A stretch of 64,000 nt of DNA, taken from assembly GCF_019972135.1 (NCBI RefSeq), contig NZ_BPFI01000002.1:124001-188000 (forward strand), given 5' to 3'. Source of the stretch: Sulfurovum sp. TSL1 (lineage in GTDB: Bacteria > Campylobacterota > Campylobacteria > Campylobacterales > Sulfurovaceae). Of the stretch, positions 1 through 8,589 are shown piece after piece; within the stretch, counting starts at the first letter, position 1; each line of letters begins with the position of its first letter. A model generated the notes under the pieces. The model was not told where the DNA came from. It saw only the letters and a program-made list of their open reading frames with translations, and searched no databases. The position numbers and the translations under genes are program-made.

Positions 1-251
1 ACTATACGATCGACCATGCAGGTTTGAAAGATGCGATGATGGTACATGTGGCTGCAGTCATGGAAGGAAAGAGTTTTGAAGATTTTATAGAAAATCTCGT
101 CGATGTGGAAGGGGTAGATGCCCATGACCCTCTGGCGTTTTTCATACAGACATTTACAGAGCCTACCGAAGCGTTGCTTGCAAAATTTGACACGCATGTC
201 AAGCTGGCACAAGAAGAGCTCAGAGTGCTTGATGAAAGCAAGGAAAAATAG
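1..251 (+). CDS. C-terminal end of an unrecognised protein, cut by the window edge
   Basis: The frame is open from the first complete codon at base 3 to the stop at 249-251, so the gene begins before the window. About 83 residues are visible. They are acidic and helix-prone, with no Cys, no membrane segment and no motif I recognise, and the end is charged (DESKEK). The stop lies two bases before the murC start, which suggests co-transcription with murC. A TTG at 24 could serve as a start, but the frame continues upstream of it without interruption, so an internal start is unlikely. No function is assigned. Confidence 0.55.
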   Translation, partial: YTIDHAGLKDAMMVHVAAVMEGKSFEDFIENLVDVEGVDAHDPLAFFIQTFTEPTEALLAKFDTHVKLAQEELRVLDESKEK

Positions 252-253
252 CA

Positions 254-1570
254 ATGAAAAAGATCCATTTTATAGGTATCGGGGGTATCGGACTCTCTGC
301 CTTGGCCAAGTTTCTCTTCAATGACGGACATAAGATCTCCGGTTCGGATATCAAACAGACAGAGATCACCAATGACCTGGCAACCAACTTTAATGCGAAG
401 ATCACCATCCCTCACCACGCTGATGCGGTAGAGGGTGTCGACAGGGTGATCTACTCTGCGGCGGTACGTCCCAACAATCCTGAGTATCAAAGAGCGAAAG
501 AGCTGGGGATAGAACTGCTTTCACGTAAAGAGGCGCTCAAGAGTATCCTGGGTGAAAAAGAGGTCTATGCGGTAGGTGGTGCACACGGTAAGAGTACGAC
601 TTCAGCCATGCTTGCATCCATCATGCCTGAGTCCAATGCACTGATCGGTGCGATCAGTAAAGAGTTCGGTTCAAATGTACGGAATTATCCGAACAACAAA
701 GTGGTATTTGAAGCCGATGAGAGTGATGAGAGTTTTTTAAACTCTAACCCCCATCTTGCGATCGTGACCAATGTGGAACCGGAGCATATGGAATACTACG
801 GGTATGATGAAGAGCGTTTTTACAACGCCTATAAAAACTTTTTGTCACTGGCGAAAACACGTGTGATCAATGCAGAAGATCCATTCCTTTCCTCTTTGGA
901 GATGGAGAGTATTAAGCTTTATCCTTCCAAAGATATCAAAAACACAGCGTTTGTATTGGTAGGCGGTGAGCCACATACAAGATTTGAACTTTTGGACCTG
1001 GGTACATTTGAGGTATTCGGTTTTGGAAACCATATTGCATTGGATGCATCATTGGCGATACTCGGTGCTTTGGAGCTGGGTGAAAAAATAGAAGATATAA
1101 GGGGAAACCTTTTACACTACAGAGGGATCAAAAAACGTTTTGACATTGTACAGAACCAGGAAGAGTGTGTGGTGATAGATGACTATGGACATCACCCGAC
1201 AGAGATAAAAGTCACCATGGAGTCACTGCAAACCTATAAAGTATTGCGCAATTTTTCCAAACTCAATGTCATTTGGCAACCGCATAAGTACAGCCGTACG
1301 ATGGATAACCTGCAAGGCTTTGTAGAGTGTTTTGAAGGGGTGGATGAACTGGTGATCCTTCCTATATGGTCTGCGGGTGAGTTAAAGGTAGACATAGACC
1401 TCAAGGGAGCCTTCAGCCGTTATACCCTTCATATGGCAGATTCTGTCACGAAAGAAGACGGCATCGTCAAAGTCTTTAAAGACGGGCATATTATACAAGA
1501 GTACAGTGACGGGCTTGTGACAGCCTTTGGTGCGGGAGATATCACGTATCAGATACGCGGAGAGGCATAA
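254..1570 (+). CDS. murC: UDP-N-acetylmuramate--L-alanine ligase MurC
   Basis: MurC is the cytoplasmic ligase that joins L-alanine to UDP-N-acetylmuramic acid using ATP, the first amino-acid addition in peptidoglycan synthesis. The 438-residue product has the N-terminal nucleotide-binding glycine loop (GIGGIGLSALA, about residues 8-18), the Mur-ligase ATP loop AHGKSTT (110-116), the acidic stretch EADESDESF, and the central-domain DDYGHHPTEI signature of MurC. Length is normal for the family. It is packed between the upstream partial gene and mutS2 with almost no spacing, consistent with one operon. The ATG at 254 is the first in frame after the preceding stop. Confidence 0.95.
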   Translation: MKKIHFIGIGGIGLSALAKFLFNDGHKISGSDIKQTEITNDLATNFNAKITIPHHADAVEGVDRVIYSAAVRPNNPEYQRAKELGIELLSRKEALKSILGEKEVYAVGGAHGKSTTSAMLASIMPESNALIGAISKEFGSNVRNYPNNKVVFEADESDESFLNSNPHLAIVTNVEPEHMEYYGYDEERFYNAYKNFLSLAKTRVINAEDPFLSSLEMESIKLYPSKDIKNTAFVLVGGEPHTRFELLDLGTFEVFGFGNHIALDASLAILGALELGEKIEDIRGNLLHYRGIKKRFDIVQNQEECVVIDDYGHHPTEIKVTMESLQTYKVLRNFSKLNVIWQPHKYSRTMDNLQGFVECFEGVDELVILPIWSAGELKVDIDLKGAFSRYTLHMADSVTKEDGIVKVFKDGHIIQEYSDGLVTAFGAGDITYQIRGEA

Positions 1571-1574
1571 GGTC

Positions 1575-3797
1575 ATGCATTCTCAGGAGAGTAGTGAAAA
1601 AACCATTATACAGAAACTGGACCTGGACGGGTATATCCAGCAGTTCCAAAAGTTTTTAGCCAGAGAAAAACCTGTGGCGATGATGGGGGATATCAACCAG
1701 CATTACCGGTATATCCAAGCACTCTCAAAAGTCCAATTCCCTCTACCCAATGCAGTACCGAACCTGGAGAGAGAATTGAACCTCATTCAGAAACAGGGGG
1801 TACTCTCTCTGGATGAGATCTATGCCTTTGTCACCATGATCTCCTACTTCAATACTTTAAGAACCGTGGGGTTCACAGAACCGCTCATCTCCTGGATACA
1901 AGGGATAGAGATACCCGATGAGATCATCGAGGTCGTAGGGTATTTTACTGCTGAAGGAGAGATCAATCCTGAACGTGATCCGGAACTTTTTAAACTTGAA
2001 CGTGCCATCAAGCAGAACAAGATAGAGATCAAAGAGACGCTCTATAAGCTGGCACACTCCAGCAAGCTCAGAGATTATCTTGTGGACACACAGGTGCATT
2101 TCAACGGCGGGGAAGAGACCCTGCTGGTACGTGGAGGGTTCAACAATGCCATTAAAGCTACGGTGGCTGCACGTAGCCCCGGAGGATTTTTTTATATTAT
2201 CCCCCAAAGTATTTCTCACTTAAAAGAGAAAGAGTCTGCACTGCTCAGTAAAAAAGAGGAGATGATCTACACCTACTGTAAAAACATCTCGGCGCTCTTT
2301 TTCAAGTGGGAACGTTTCTTGGGGTTCATTAACAAAGAGTATGACAGGTTTGACCATTATCAGGCACGTGTCAGTTTTGCAAGGGCCAAAGAGTATGAAT
2401 TTGTTTTGCCAAGCAAGCACAAACGCATTAAATTGCAGGATTTTGCACATCCTGCCATCGAGAACCCCGTACCGATCACCATGGATTTCTCTAAACAGAT
2501 CATGCTTGTCACAGGTGTCAATGCCGGTGGTAAAACGATGCTGCTCAAGTCCATGCTCTCAGCCGTTTACATGAGTAAGTACCTGCTTCCTTTTCAATGT
2601 GATGCAGCACACACAGAGGTCGGGCATTACAAAAGCATAGAAGCGGTCATAGATGATCCCCAATCGGTCAAAAATGACATCTCTACGTTTGCAGGACGTA
2701 TGCAGGAGTTTGCAAAACTCTTTCACAAAGAAGATGCCATCGTAGGCGTCGATGAGATAGAACTGGGTACGGACAGTGACGAGGCAGCCAGCCTGTTCCG
2801 TGTGATGCTGGATGAACTACGGAAAAAAGGTATCACCTTTATCGTGACGACACACCATAAACGTTTGGCTTCACTGATGGCAGGAGATGATGAGGTGGAG
2901 CTCATTGCTGCACTCTACGATGAAGAGCGAAGGGTACCTACCTATACTTTCCTGCAGGGAAGTATAGGAAAGAGCTATGCGTTTGAAACAGCACAGCGTT
3001 ACGGTGTACCTGTAGCCATTGTGAACAGAGCAAAAAAGGTTTATGGAGAGGACAAAGAAAACCTCAATGAACTCATAGAGAAATCTACTTCACTTGAGCG
3101 TGAAATGCGTATGAAGATCGCCACAATAGATGAGGAGTTAAAATCCGTAGAGAGACAACAACAGAGACTTCAGGATGAGGAAGTAAAACTTCAGGAGAGT
3201 CACAGAAAAGCCCTTGCAACCCTGGAAAACCGTTATAATGCAGCGACAAAAAAAGCAAGGGAAGCGCTGAGGGCACAAGAGTCTGCAGAAGGACGACGAC
3301 TGCTGAACGTGGCACATCAACATAAAGAGTTCAAGCAAAAAGAAGTGAAATTACAAGAGGAAGTGCCACTCAAAGAGGGGGACAAAGTGAAGTACCGTTC
3401 CCATAAAGGTGAGATCGTCGGGATCCGCGGTAAAGATGCGACGATCATCGTGGACGGATTGAAGATGAGAGTACCTCTTGGACAACTCAAAAGAAGAGGC
3501 GATACCCCTCAGATCAAGGTCAAACCCAAAGCAAAAGAGGTCAATGTCAATGTTGAAAAGTCAGGAGCTGCCGTTTCAGTCAAACTGCTCGGTATGTATG
3601 CAGATGAAGCCATAGATACCGTCGATAAATTTCTCTCGGACGCCCTGGTGAACGGACTGCATGAAGTGCAGATCATTCACGGTACAGGCGGGGGTGTATT
3701 GGCCAAACTGGTGACAGAGTATCTTAAAAAGCATCCTAAGATACAGAAATTCTACAGACTGCCCGGAAACTTAGGTATTACAGTCGTCGAACTATAA
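1575..3797 (+). CDS. mutS2: Endonuclease/ATPase MutS2
   Basis: MutS2 is a MutS-family ATPase that, unlike MutS, lacks the mismatch-reading domain. In related bacteria it suppresses recombination or acts on stalled ribosomes. The Walker A loop GVNAGGKTMLLKS lies near residue 330, followed by the ABC-type ATPase core (VDEIELGTDSDEAA), a long coiled coil rich in E, K and Q, and a C-terminal Smr domain with HGTGGGVL, close to the usual HGKGTG nuclease motif. An earlier in-frame GTG at 1527 would overlap murC by 44 bases. I prefer ATG 1575, four bases after the murC stop, giving 740 residues. The Smr loop deviates slightly from consensus. Confidence 0.9.
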   Translation: MHSQESSEKTIIQKLDLDGYIQQFQKFLAREKPVAMMGDINQHYRYIQALSKVQFPLPNAVPNLERELNLIQKQGVLSLDEIYAFVTMISYFNTLRTVGFTEPLISWIQGIEIPDEIIEVVGYFTAEGEINPERDPELFKLERAIKQNKIEIKETLYKLAHSSKLRDYLVDTQVHFNGGEETLLVRGGFNNAIKATVAARSPGGFFYIIPQSISHLKEKESALLSKKEEMIYTYCKNISALFFKWERFLGFINKEYDRFDHYQARVSFARAKEYEFVLPSKHKRIKLQDFAHPAIENPVPITMDFSKQIMLVTGVNAGGKTMLLKSMLSAVYMSKYLLPFQCDAAHTEVGHYKSIEAVIDDPQSVKNDISTFAGRMQEFAKLFHKEDAIVGVDEIELGTDSDEAASLFRVMLDELRKKGITFIVTTHHKRLASLMAGDDEVELIAALYDEERRVPTYTFLQGSIGKSYAFETAQRYGVPVAIVNRAKKVYGEDKENLNELIEKSTSLEREMRMKIATIDEELKSVERQQQRLQDEEVKLQESHRKALATLENRYNAATKKAREALRAQESAEGRRLLNVAHQHKEFKQKEVKLQEEVPLKEGDKVKYRSHKGEIVGIRGKDATIIVDGLKMRVPLGQLKRRGDTPQIKVKPKAKEVNVNVEKSGAAVSVKLLGMYADEAIDTVDKFLSDALVNGLHEVQIIHGTGGGVLAKLVTEYLKKHPKIQKFYRLPGNLGITVVEL

Positions 3798-3814
3798 CCC
3801 CTCTTTTAACTCCA

Positions 3815-3850
3815 AAAGGTATAATATATGCATAAAAATGTTGCAGGAGA
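3815..3850 (+). promoter_or_regulatory. Promoter -10 and ribosome site that decide the next start
   Basis: A TATAAT sequence at 3820-3825 would place transcription start near 3832, almost on top of the ATG at 3838. A good AGGAG ribosome site at 3845-3849 lies six bases before a GTG at 3856. Together these favour GTG 3856 as the translation start of the following gene. Confidence 0.5.
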
Positions 3851-3855
3851 GCTAC

Positions 3856-4434
3856 GTGAGCATTAAAGATGATGTGAATTATGTAAAGAGAGAGTTAAGT
3901 GGTGATGAAAAGGTACTTGAGAGTGCATTTAAACTGGAATCACTCTATAAAAAATACAAGTTTCAATTGTGGGGTGTGATCGTTGTAGTGATCCTGTTCT
4001 TTGGCGGACGATCTGTGATGAGTGTACTGCATGAAGCCAAGCTTGAGAAAGCCAATGAAGCTTTCTTGACATTGCAGCGTAACCGTGACGATACCGATGC
4101 ACTGAAGGTACTTCAGGAGAACAACCCGGCACTTTTAGAGCTGTATCATTATGCGCAGGCAGTGAAAAAAGAAGATGTCAAGACGTTGGAGTCTTTATCT
4201 TCAAGTACGAACAGTGTGGTCGCGGATGCAAGTGCCTATACGGCAGGTGTACTCAATAAAAAACCTGTGGATTCAAAGCTCTATAAAGAGATGTCACTCT
4301 TTGAAGAAGCCTATTTGGCTATCCTTGCAGGTGATGCAAAAACGGCCCAGAATAAATTGGAACTTATAGACGATCGTTCATCTCTTTCCGTGATCAAAGA
4401 GTTCCTTAAACACTCTACCATTAAGGCAAACTAA
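3856..4434 (+). CDS. Membrane-anchored helical protein of unknown function
   Basis: With the GTG start the product has 192 residues. A cytoplasmic N-terminus (SGDEKVLESAFKLESLYKKYK) precedes one transmembrane helix (FQLWGVIVVVILFFGG), then a periplasmic helical region with short repeats resembling tetratricopeptide units. The arrangement of one N-terminal membrane helix with a helical repeat tail resembles YfgM-like and other envelope-assembly partners, but I cannot assign a family. It ends one base into the start of the downstream lipoprotein gene (TAATG overlap), so the two are translationally coupled and probably act together at the cell envelope. Confidence 0.75.
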   Translation: MSIKDDVNYVKRELSGDEKVLESAFKLESLYKKYKFQLWGVIVVVILFFGGRSVMSVLHEAKLEKANEAFLTLQRNRDDTDALKVLQENNPALLELYHYAQAVKKEDVKTLESLSSSTNSVVADASAYTAGVLNKKPVDSKLYKEMSLFEEAYLAILAGDAKTAQNKLELIDDRSSLSVIKEFLKHSTIKAN

Positions 4435-5447
4435 TGAAGGGCTTGTCACTACTTACATTTACCGTAGCCGCATTACTCTTTTCAGGATGCAGCAGTAAAA
4501 AATATTTTGAACCTGAACAGACATTTTCAGCATCGAATGCATCCACTTCATATGGTGGAAGTATGAATGACCTTAGCCGTGAGGGAGGGACACTGAAAAG
4601 CGGCCAATTTATCAGTAAAGAGGGTATAAGCAGTGTCAATCTTGGCGAAGGGTATAGATTTTTAAATGAAAACGATAGCTATATACTGGCTACAAATGCT
4701 GAGGGTATTTTAAAGATCATTGATAAAAAAACAAAAGAAACGGTACGTGCAGTCTCTTTAAAAGTACCTGTGGTCTCTGCAGCGATCAACAATGATGTGA
4801 TCGCATATATTCTTAACAGCAACACTTTTGGTATTTATCAAATATCAGACAATAGAAAAGTGGTTGAAAGTAGATCTGAGGCGACCTTTGCTATTGATAC
4901 AAGAGCGGCAAGCCCGATCTTTATCGATGGTTTGGTCGTCATGCCTATGCTTGACGGAAAACTTATTATTGTCAACATAGAAGACAGCGAAAATGCAAAA
5001 GTGGTCTATCTCAGTACGGAAAAAGCATTTAACAATATTATCTATCTCTCCCGTAAAGGAAACATGATGATCGCTGCAACGCCAAAAAAACTGCTTACTT
5101 TAGGCAGTGGCGGACAGATGGAGTTTAGTGCGAATATCTCTGAAGTGGCATATGATAACGGGATCATTTATCTCTTTACCAAAGAAGGCGAGATATTTGC
5201 CTTAAACAGCGATCTTGAAAAAGTGGGAGAAGCGAAGTATAAATTTGCACACTATTCTGTAGCTACAGCTTTTGATGGCAGGGTGTATGGTTTGGACCAG
5301 GGAGGCTCACTGATCGTGATGGACAGTGCTTTGACAAAGTACAAGATCTATGATGTTGGAGAAGTGGATGAGCCGGCATTCATCAGCGGGATAAAGCTCT
5401 ATAAAGACGGTGATATCATTGAACTATCCAAATTAGGTTATGAGTGA
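4434..5447 (+). CDS. Outer-membrane lipoprotein, probable beta-propeller
   Basis: The N-terminus is a lipoprotein signal with the lipobox FSGC at residues 16-19. The rest of the 337 residues is a series of short beta-strand repeats (for example ILATNAEGILKIIDKKT, GIIYLFTKEGEIFALNSD) like those of PQQ-type or BamB-like propellers. No enzyme motif is visible. It overlaps the gene before it by one base and the recombinase gene after it by eight bases. A structural or scaffolding role at the inner face of the outer membrane is likely but is inference from the fold pattern alone. Confidence 0.75.
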   Translation: MKGLSLLTFTVAALLFSGCSSKKYFEPEQTFSASNASTSYGGSMNDLSREGGTLKSGQFISKEGISSVNLGEGYRFLNENDSYILATNAEGILKIIDKKTKETVRAVSLKVPVVSAAINNDVIAYILNSNTFGIYQISDNRKVVESRSEATFAIDTRAASPIFIDGLVVMPMLDGKLIIVNIEDSENAKVVYLSTEKAFNNIIYLSRKGNMMIAATPKKLLTLGSGGQMEFSANISEVAYDNGIIYLFTKEGEIFALNSDLEKVGEAKYKFAHYSVATAFDGRVYGLDQGGSLIVMDSALTKYKIYDVGEVDEPAFISGIKLYKDGDIIELSKLGYE

Positions 5448-6264
5448 TCTACTGACGGCTTTTGAAGAGTATCTCAGTGTCACAAAGGCACTCGATACCC
5501 TTACGATCTCTTCTTATTTGGGTGACTTGACCCAACTCGAAGAGGTCACTCAAAAAACACTGACGAAACTCGATACTACGGATATACTGAAATTTTTATC
5601 TACGTTTGAGAACAAACGAACACTCAACAGAAAACTCTCCTCTATCAATGCTTTTTTTGATTTTTGTCATAAACAGGATTTCAAACACGAAAAAATCAAG
5701 ATACCTATGGCGAAAGTACCCAAAAACCTACCCAAATACATGAGCAGTGAAGAGATACTGCAAGGCATAAAGCACATTGACAGAAGCACGCTCATGGGAC
5801 TGCGTGATTATGCACTGATACTCTTCTTGTATGCCAGTGGGTGTCGTATCTCCGAAGCATTGAATGTGCAGCGCAGTGATATTGTAGAGGGATGGTTGAA
5901 GATACGTTTTGCCAAAGGGGAGAAAGAACGTATCGTACCTCTTGCACCGATCGCTCTGCAGGCGTTGGAGAGGTATATGCAGGAGCAGGACATGGGAAGC
6001 AGTTATATTTGGCTCAATTACACAGGTGCTGTTCTCAGCCGTATCTCTGCGTATAAGATCGTGAAGAAGTATCTGGGTGTCTCACCTCACGTATTGCGAC
6101 ACTCTTTCGCTTCATCGCTGATCATCGGCGGTGCAGATCTGCGTGTGGTACAAGAGCTGCTGGGACACAGTTCTCTTGAGACCACACAGATCTATACCCA
6201 TATACAAAAACAGAACCTGGCCGAGACCATGAAGAGTTATCATCCGCTAAAAGGAGTATCATGA
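5440..6264 (+). CDS. XerD-like tyrosine recombinase
   Basis: A tyrosine recombinase of 274 residues. An N-terminal SAM-like DNA-binding domain (FEEYLSVTKALDTLTISSYLGDL) is followed by the catalytic domain with the first Arg in ASGCRISEAL, the HxxR box HVLRHSFAS, the second His in LLGHSSLETT and the nucleophile in IYTHI. Chromosome dimer resolution is the usual role, but Campylobacterota often use the longer XerH for that, so this shorter protein may be a relative with another target. It is embedded in core genes with overlaps on both sides, so it is not part of a mobile element here. Confidence 0.85.
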   Translation: MSDLLTAFEEYLSVTKALDTLTISSYLGDLTQLEEVTQKTLTKLDTTDILKFLSTFENKRTLNRKLSSINAFFDFCHKQDFKHEKIKIPMAKVPKNLPKYMSSEEILQGIKHIDRSTLMGLRDYALILFLYASGCRISEALNVQRSDIVEGWLKIRFAKGEKERIVPLAPIALQALERYMQEQDMGSSYIWLNYTGAVLSRISAYKIVKKYLGVSPHVLRHSFASSLIIGGADLRVVQELLGHSSLETTQIYTHIQKQNLAETMKSYHPLKGVS

Positions 6265-6590
6265 AAGCACTGGTTGAATATTTGAACCATAAAAACATCA
6301 TTTTTAAATCACTCAAAGAGATCCTGCCTAAAGAGCTGGGGTCCCGTAAAAAGGCTGCACTCTATTTAGGGGTAGACCTGAAGGGGTATTATGCACTGGT
6401 CATGGAACTTGCAAAGAAGAGCAGGGTGCTTCGGAAAGAAGCAGCTGAACTCATGGAACTGCATGCAAAGGCGGAAAAATATCTCGATAGTAAGATCACC
6501 AAAAAATACATAGTGATCAAAGCACCCTTATGCTCACATGCCAAAGCGATGCTCGAAGAGCATGGCTGGAAGGTATGGCATGAAGGATAA
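6261..6590 (+). CDS. Small conserved protein of unknown function
   Basis: A 109-residue basic, helix-rich protein with a C-terminal segment reading KKYIVIKAPLCSHAKAMLEE and no membrane segment. It starts inside the last codons of the recombinase gene and ends inside coaX, so its expression is tied to both. I do not recognise the family. The tight overlaps and normal codon use argue that it is real. Confidence 0.7.
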   Translation: MKALVEYLNHKNIIFKSLKEILPKELGSRKKAALYLGVDLKGYYALVMELAKKSRVLRKEAAELMELHAKAEKYLDSKITKKYIVIKAPLCSHAKAMLEEHGWKVWHEG

Positions 6591-7215
6591 GGTATTACTC
6601 GCAGATATAGGGAATACCCATTTCCATATCTATAACGGGTCTGAAGTAGAGCATTTGTCCTATGAGGAGGCGATTGCCAAATATAGCAAAGAGAGACTCT
6701 GTTATATTTCGGTCAAAGAGCACTTGAACAGTACCATAGAGAATATAGCCACGTGGAAAAATATCTCACCGAAGATCCGCTTGGAGGGTGCCTATGAAAC
6801 GATGGGGGTTGACAGAAGAGCATTGTGTCTGAGTCATGAAAACGGGTTATTTGTGGATGCAGGTTCTGCTATTACCGTGGATATGATGGAGGAGGGCAAG
6901 TACAGGGGTGGATTTATATTGCCAGGACTGAAAGCGATGTTACAGGCTTATGCTTCTATCTCTCCGGTCTTGGATACGACATTGAATGAAACGGTATCGA
7001 TGGAGCAATTACCCTCTACAACTAAAGATGGGATAAGCTATGGTATAATCGCGTCTATAAAAGCACTCATAGATAAGCACAGTGATGGTAAAACACTATA
7101 TTTTACCGGTGGAGACGGAAAATTTTTATCAAGTTTTTTTGAAGAAGCCACGTATGATGAAATGTTGGTATTTAACGGGATGCGGAAAGTGATGAAGGAA
7201 TCGGAGATATGTTAA
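6580..7215 (+). CDS. coaX: Type III pantothenate kinase
   Basis: CoaX phosphorylates pantothenate, the first step of coenzyme A synthesis. The 211-residue product begins with the ASKHA phosphate loop LLADIGNTHFHIY (consensus DxGNT), has GVDRRALC near the middle, and the signature DAGSAITVDMM followed by GGFILPG. An earlier in-frame start at 6538 would add 14 residues with no similarity to the family. ATG 6580 places the DIGNT loop at the usual distance from the N-terminus. It overlaps the preceding gene by 11 bases and hisG by 7. Confidence 0.9.
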   Translation: MKDKVLLADIGNTHFHIYNGSEVEHLSYEEAIAKYSKERLCYISVKEHLNSTIENIATWKNISPKIRLEGAYETMGVDRRALCLSHENGLFVDAGSAITVDMMEEGKYRGGFILPGLKAMLQAYASISPVLDTTLNETVSMEQLPSTTKDGISYGIIASIKALIDKHSDGKTLYFTGGDGKFLSSFFEEATYDEMLVFNGMRKVMKESEIC

Positions 7216-7829
7216 CAGTAGCACTTCCAAAGGGAAGAATAGCAGAACAGACGCTTGAGATATTTGCTGAAATTTTCGGTGGAGAATTTAAGTTTGAAGG
7301 AAGAGAACTCATCTTGGATATGGGAGAGTTCCGTTTTTTAAATGTACGTAATCAGGATGTACCGACGTATGTAGAACACGGTGCAGCAGATATCGGTGTG
7401 GTTGGACTTGACGTGATCACTGAAAAAGAGCTGGATATCATCCAGCTTCTGGATATGCAGTTAGGAAAATGTAAAGTGGCGATCGGTATCAAAAATGAAG
7501 ATGAACTGGACTGGTCGCGTCCCCACATCAAAGTGGCTACCAAGATGGTCAACATCACGAAGAACTATTTTGCCCAAAAAGCTGTAGGGGTAGAAGTAGT
7601 GAAGCTTTACGGATCTATAGAACTGGCACCGCTTGTCGGTCTGGCTGATGCTATTGTGGATATTGTCGAAACAGGTTCAACCATGAGAGAGAACGGATTG
7701 AAAGTGGCCGAAGACATCATGGATTCTTCTGCACATCTGATATCTAATAAAAATAGTTTTTACGGAAAGAAAGAAGAGATCCTCTCTTTATATGAAAAGA
7801 TCAAAGCTGTTGTAGAGAGCCGTGGCTAA
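7209..7829 (+). CDS. hisG: ATP phosphoribosyltransferase, short form
   Basis: HisG condenses ATP with PRPP in the first step of histidine synthesis. The protein starts MLTVALPKGRIAEQT and contains DIGVVGLDVI and the PRPP-binding segment DIVETGSTMRENGL. At 206 residues it is the short form that lacks the C-terminal regulatory domain and normally works with HisZ in a hetero-octamer. No hisZ is in this window. It overlaps coaX by seven bases and the methyltransferase gene by eight. Confidence 0.93.
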   Translation: MLTVALPKGRIAEQTLEIFAEIFGGEFKFEGRELILDMGEFRFLNVRNQDVPTYVEHGAADIGVVGLDVITEKELDIIQLLDMQLGKCKVAIGIKNEDELDWSRPHIKVATKMVNITKNYFAQKAVGVEVVKLYGSIELAPLVGLADAIVDIVETGSTMRENGLKVAEDIMDSSAHLISNKNSFYGKKEEILSLYEKIKAVVESRG

Positions 7830-8529
7830 TTCTGTTTCAGACTCTCTTGACCTCTATGCAAAAGTAGAGGATCTTCTTGGTGTCAAAGAGGCTGCACCAA
7901 ATCTCTATGCCCATTATCTTCTTTTTTTAAACACGATAGATTTTGACACGCTTTTGGACGTGGGATGCGGTTCTGGAGACTTTTTGCGTCAGATACAGGG
8001 TGCATTGGAGATATCCGAAGTCAAAGGGATAGACCTCAGTCCACTTATGGTCTCAAAAACACTTGAACAAGGGTATGATGCCCAGTGTACAGATTTATGT
8101 GATCTGCAAGGTCGTTATGATGTATTGACAGCGGTTTTTGATATGGTGAACTATCTGGATAAAGCAGAATTGGCACGATTCCTGGGGTGTGTCAAATCGC
8201 ATTTAAATGACGGTGGATACTTTTTGTGTGATATCAACACACTGCATGGTTTTGAAAATGTCGCCGTGGGTTCCTATATCGTAGATGATGAAGAGCGGTT
8301 TTTAACGGTGGACAGTGATTTTGAAGAGGGTGAGTACAGTGCGGAGTTCACACTTTTTGAAAAAGAGGGAAGCTGTTTTAAAAAATCTCAAGAGACCATC
8401 AGGCAATACTATCATAGTGTAGATGAGATAGTGAAGCTAAGCGGTTTGGCACTGGTCCAGAGTGATGATGTGACTCTTTATGAGCTTGAAGAAGCGGATA
8501 AACTGTTTCTTGTACTGAGAAAAGTGTAA
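7822..8529 (+). CDS. Class I SAM-dependent methyltransferase
   Basis: A 235-residue Rossmann methyltransferase. Motif I is LLDVGCGSGDFL (about residues 45-56), followed by KGIDLSPLM and a post-I acidic pair, and motif IV is VLTAVFDMVNYL. The substrate cannot be read from sequence. The gene begins with GTG 7822 inside the last codons of hisG and ends the core operon. The next gene is on the other strand. Confidence 0.82.
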   Translation: MANSVSDSLDLYAKVEDLLGVKEAAPNLYAHYLLFLNTIDFDTLLDVGCGSGDFLRQIQGALEISEVKGIDLSPLMVSKTLEQGYDAQCTDLCDLQGRYDVLTAVFDMVNYLDKAELARFLGCVKSHLNDGGYFLCDINTLHGFENVAVGSYIVDDEERFLTVDSDFEEGEYSAEFTLFEKEGSCFKKSQETIRQYYHSVDEIVKLSGLALVQSDDVTLYELEEADKLFLVLRKV

Positions 8530-8551
8530 AGCGGGAGAGTATTTTTCTCAC

Positions 8552-8575
8552 AAGGTCCGTCTTTTTAGACGAACT
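8552..8575. terminator. Short hairpin between convergent genes
   Basis: CGTCT and AGACG flank a T4 loop, with partial extension on both sides, between the methyltransferase stop and the end of the convergent porin gene. The stem is short, so a weak bidirectional terminator is the most I can support. Confidence 0.4.
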
Positions 8576-8589
8576 TTGGGTAAGAGAGC

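Noticed and set aside
5440-6264. Integrase of a mobile element in the core region
   Set aside because: It overlaps core genes on both sides and has no attachment-site repeats or cargo, so it is a resident Xer-type gene.
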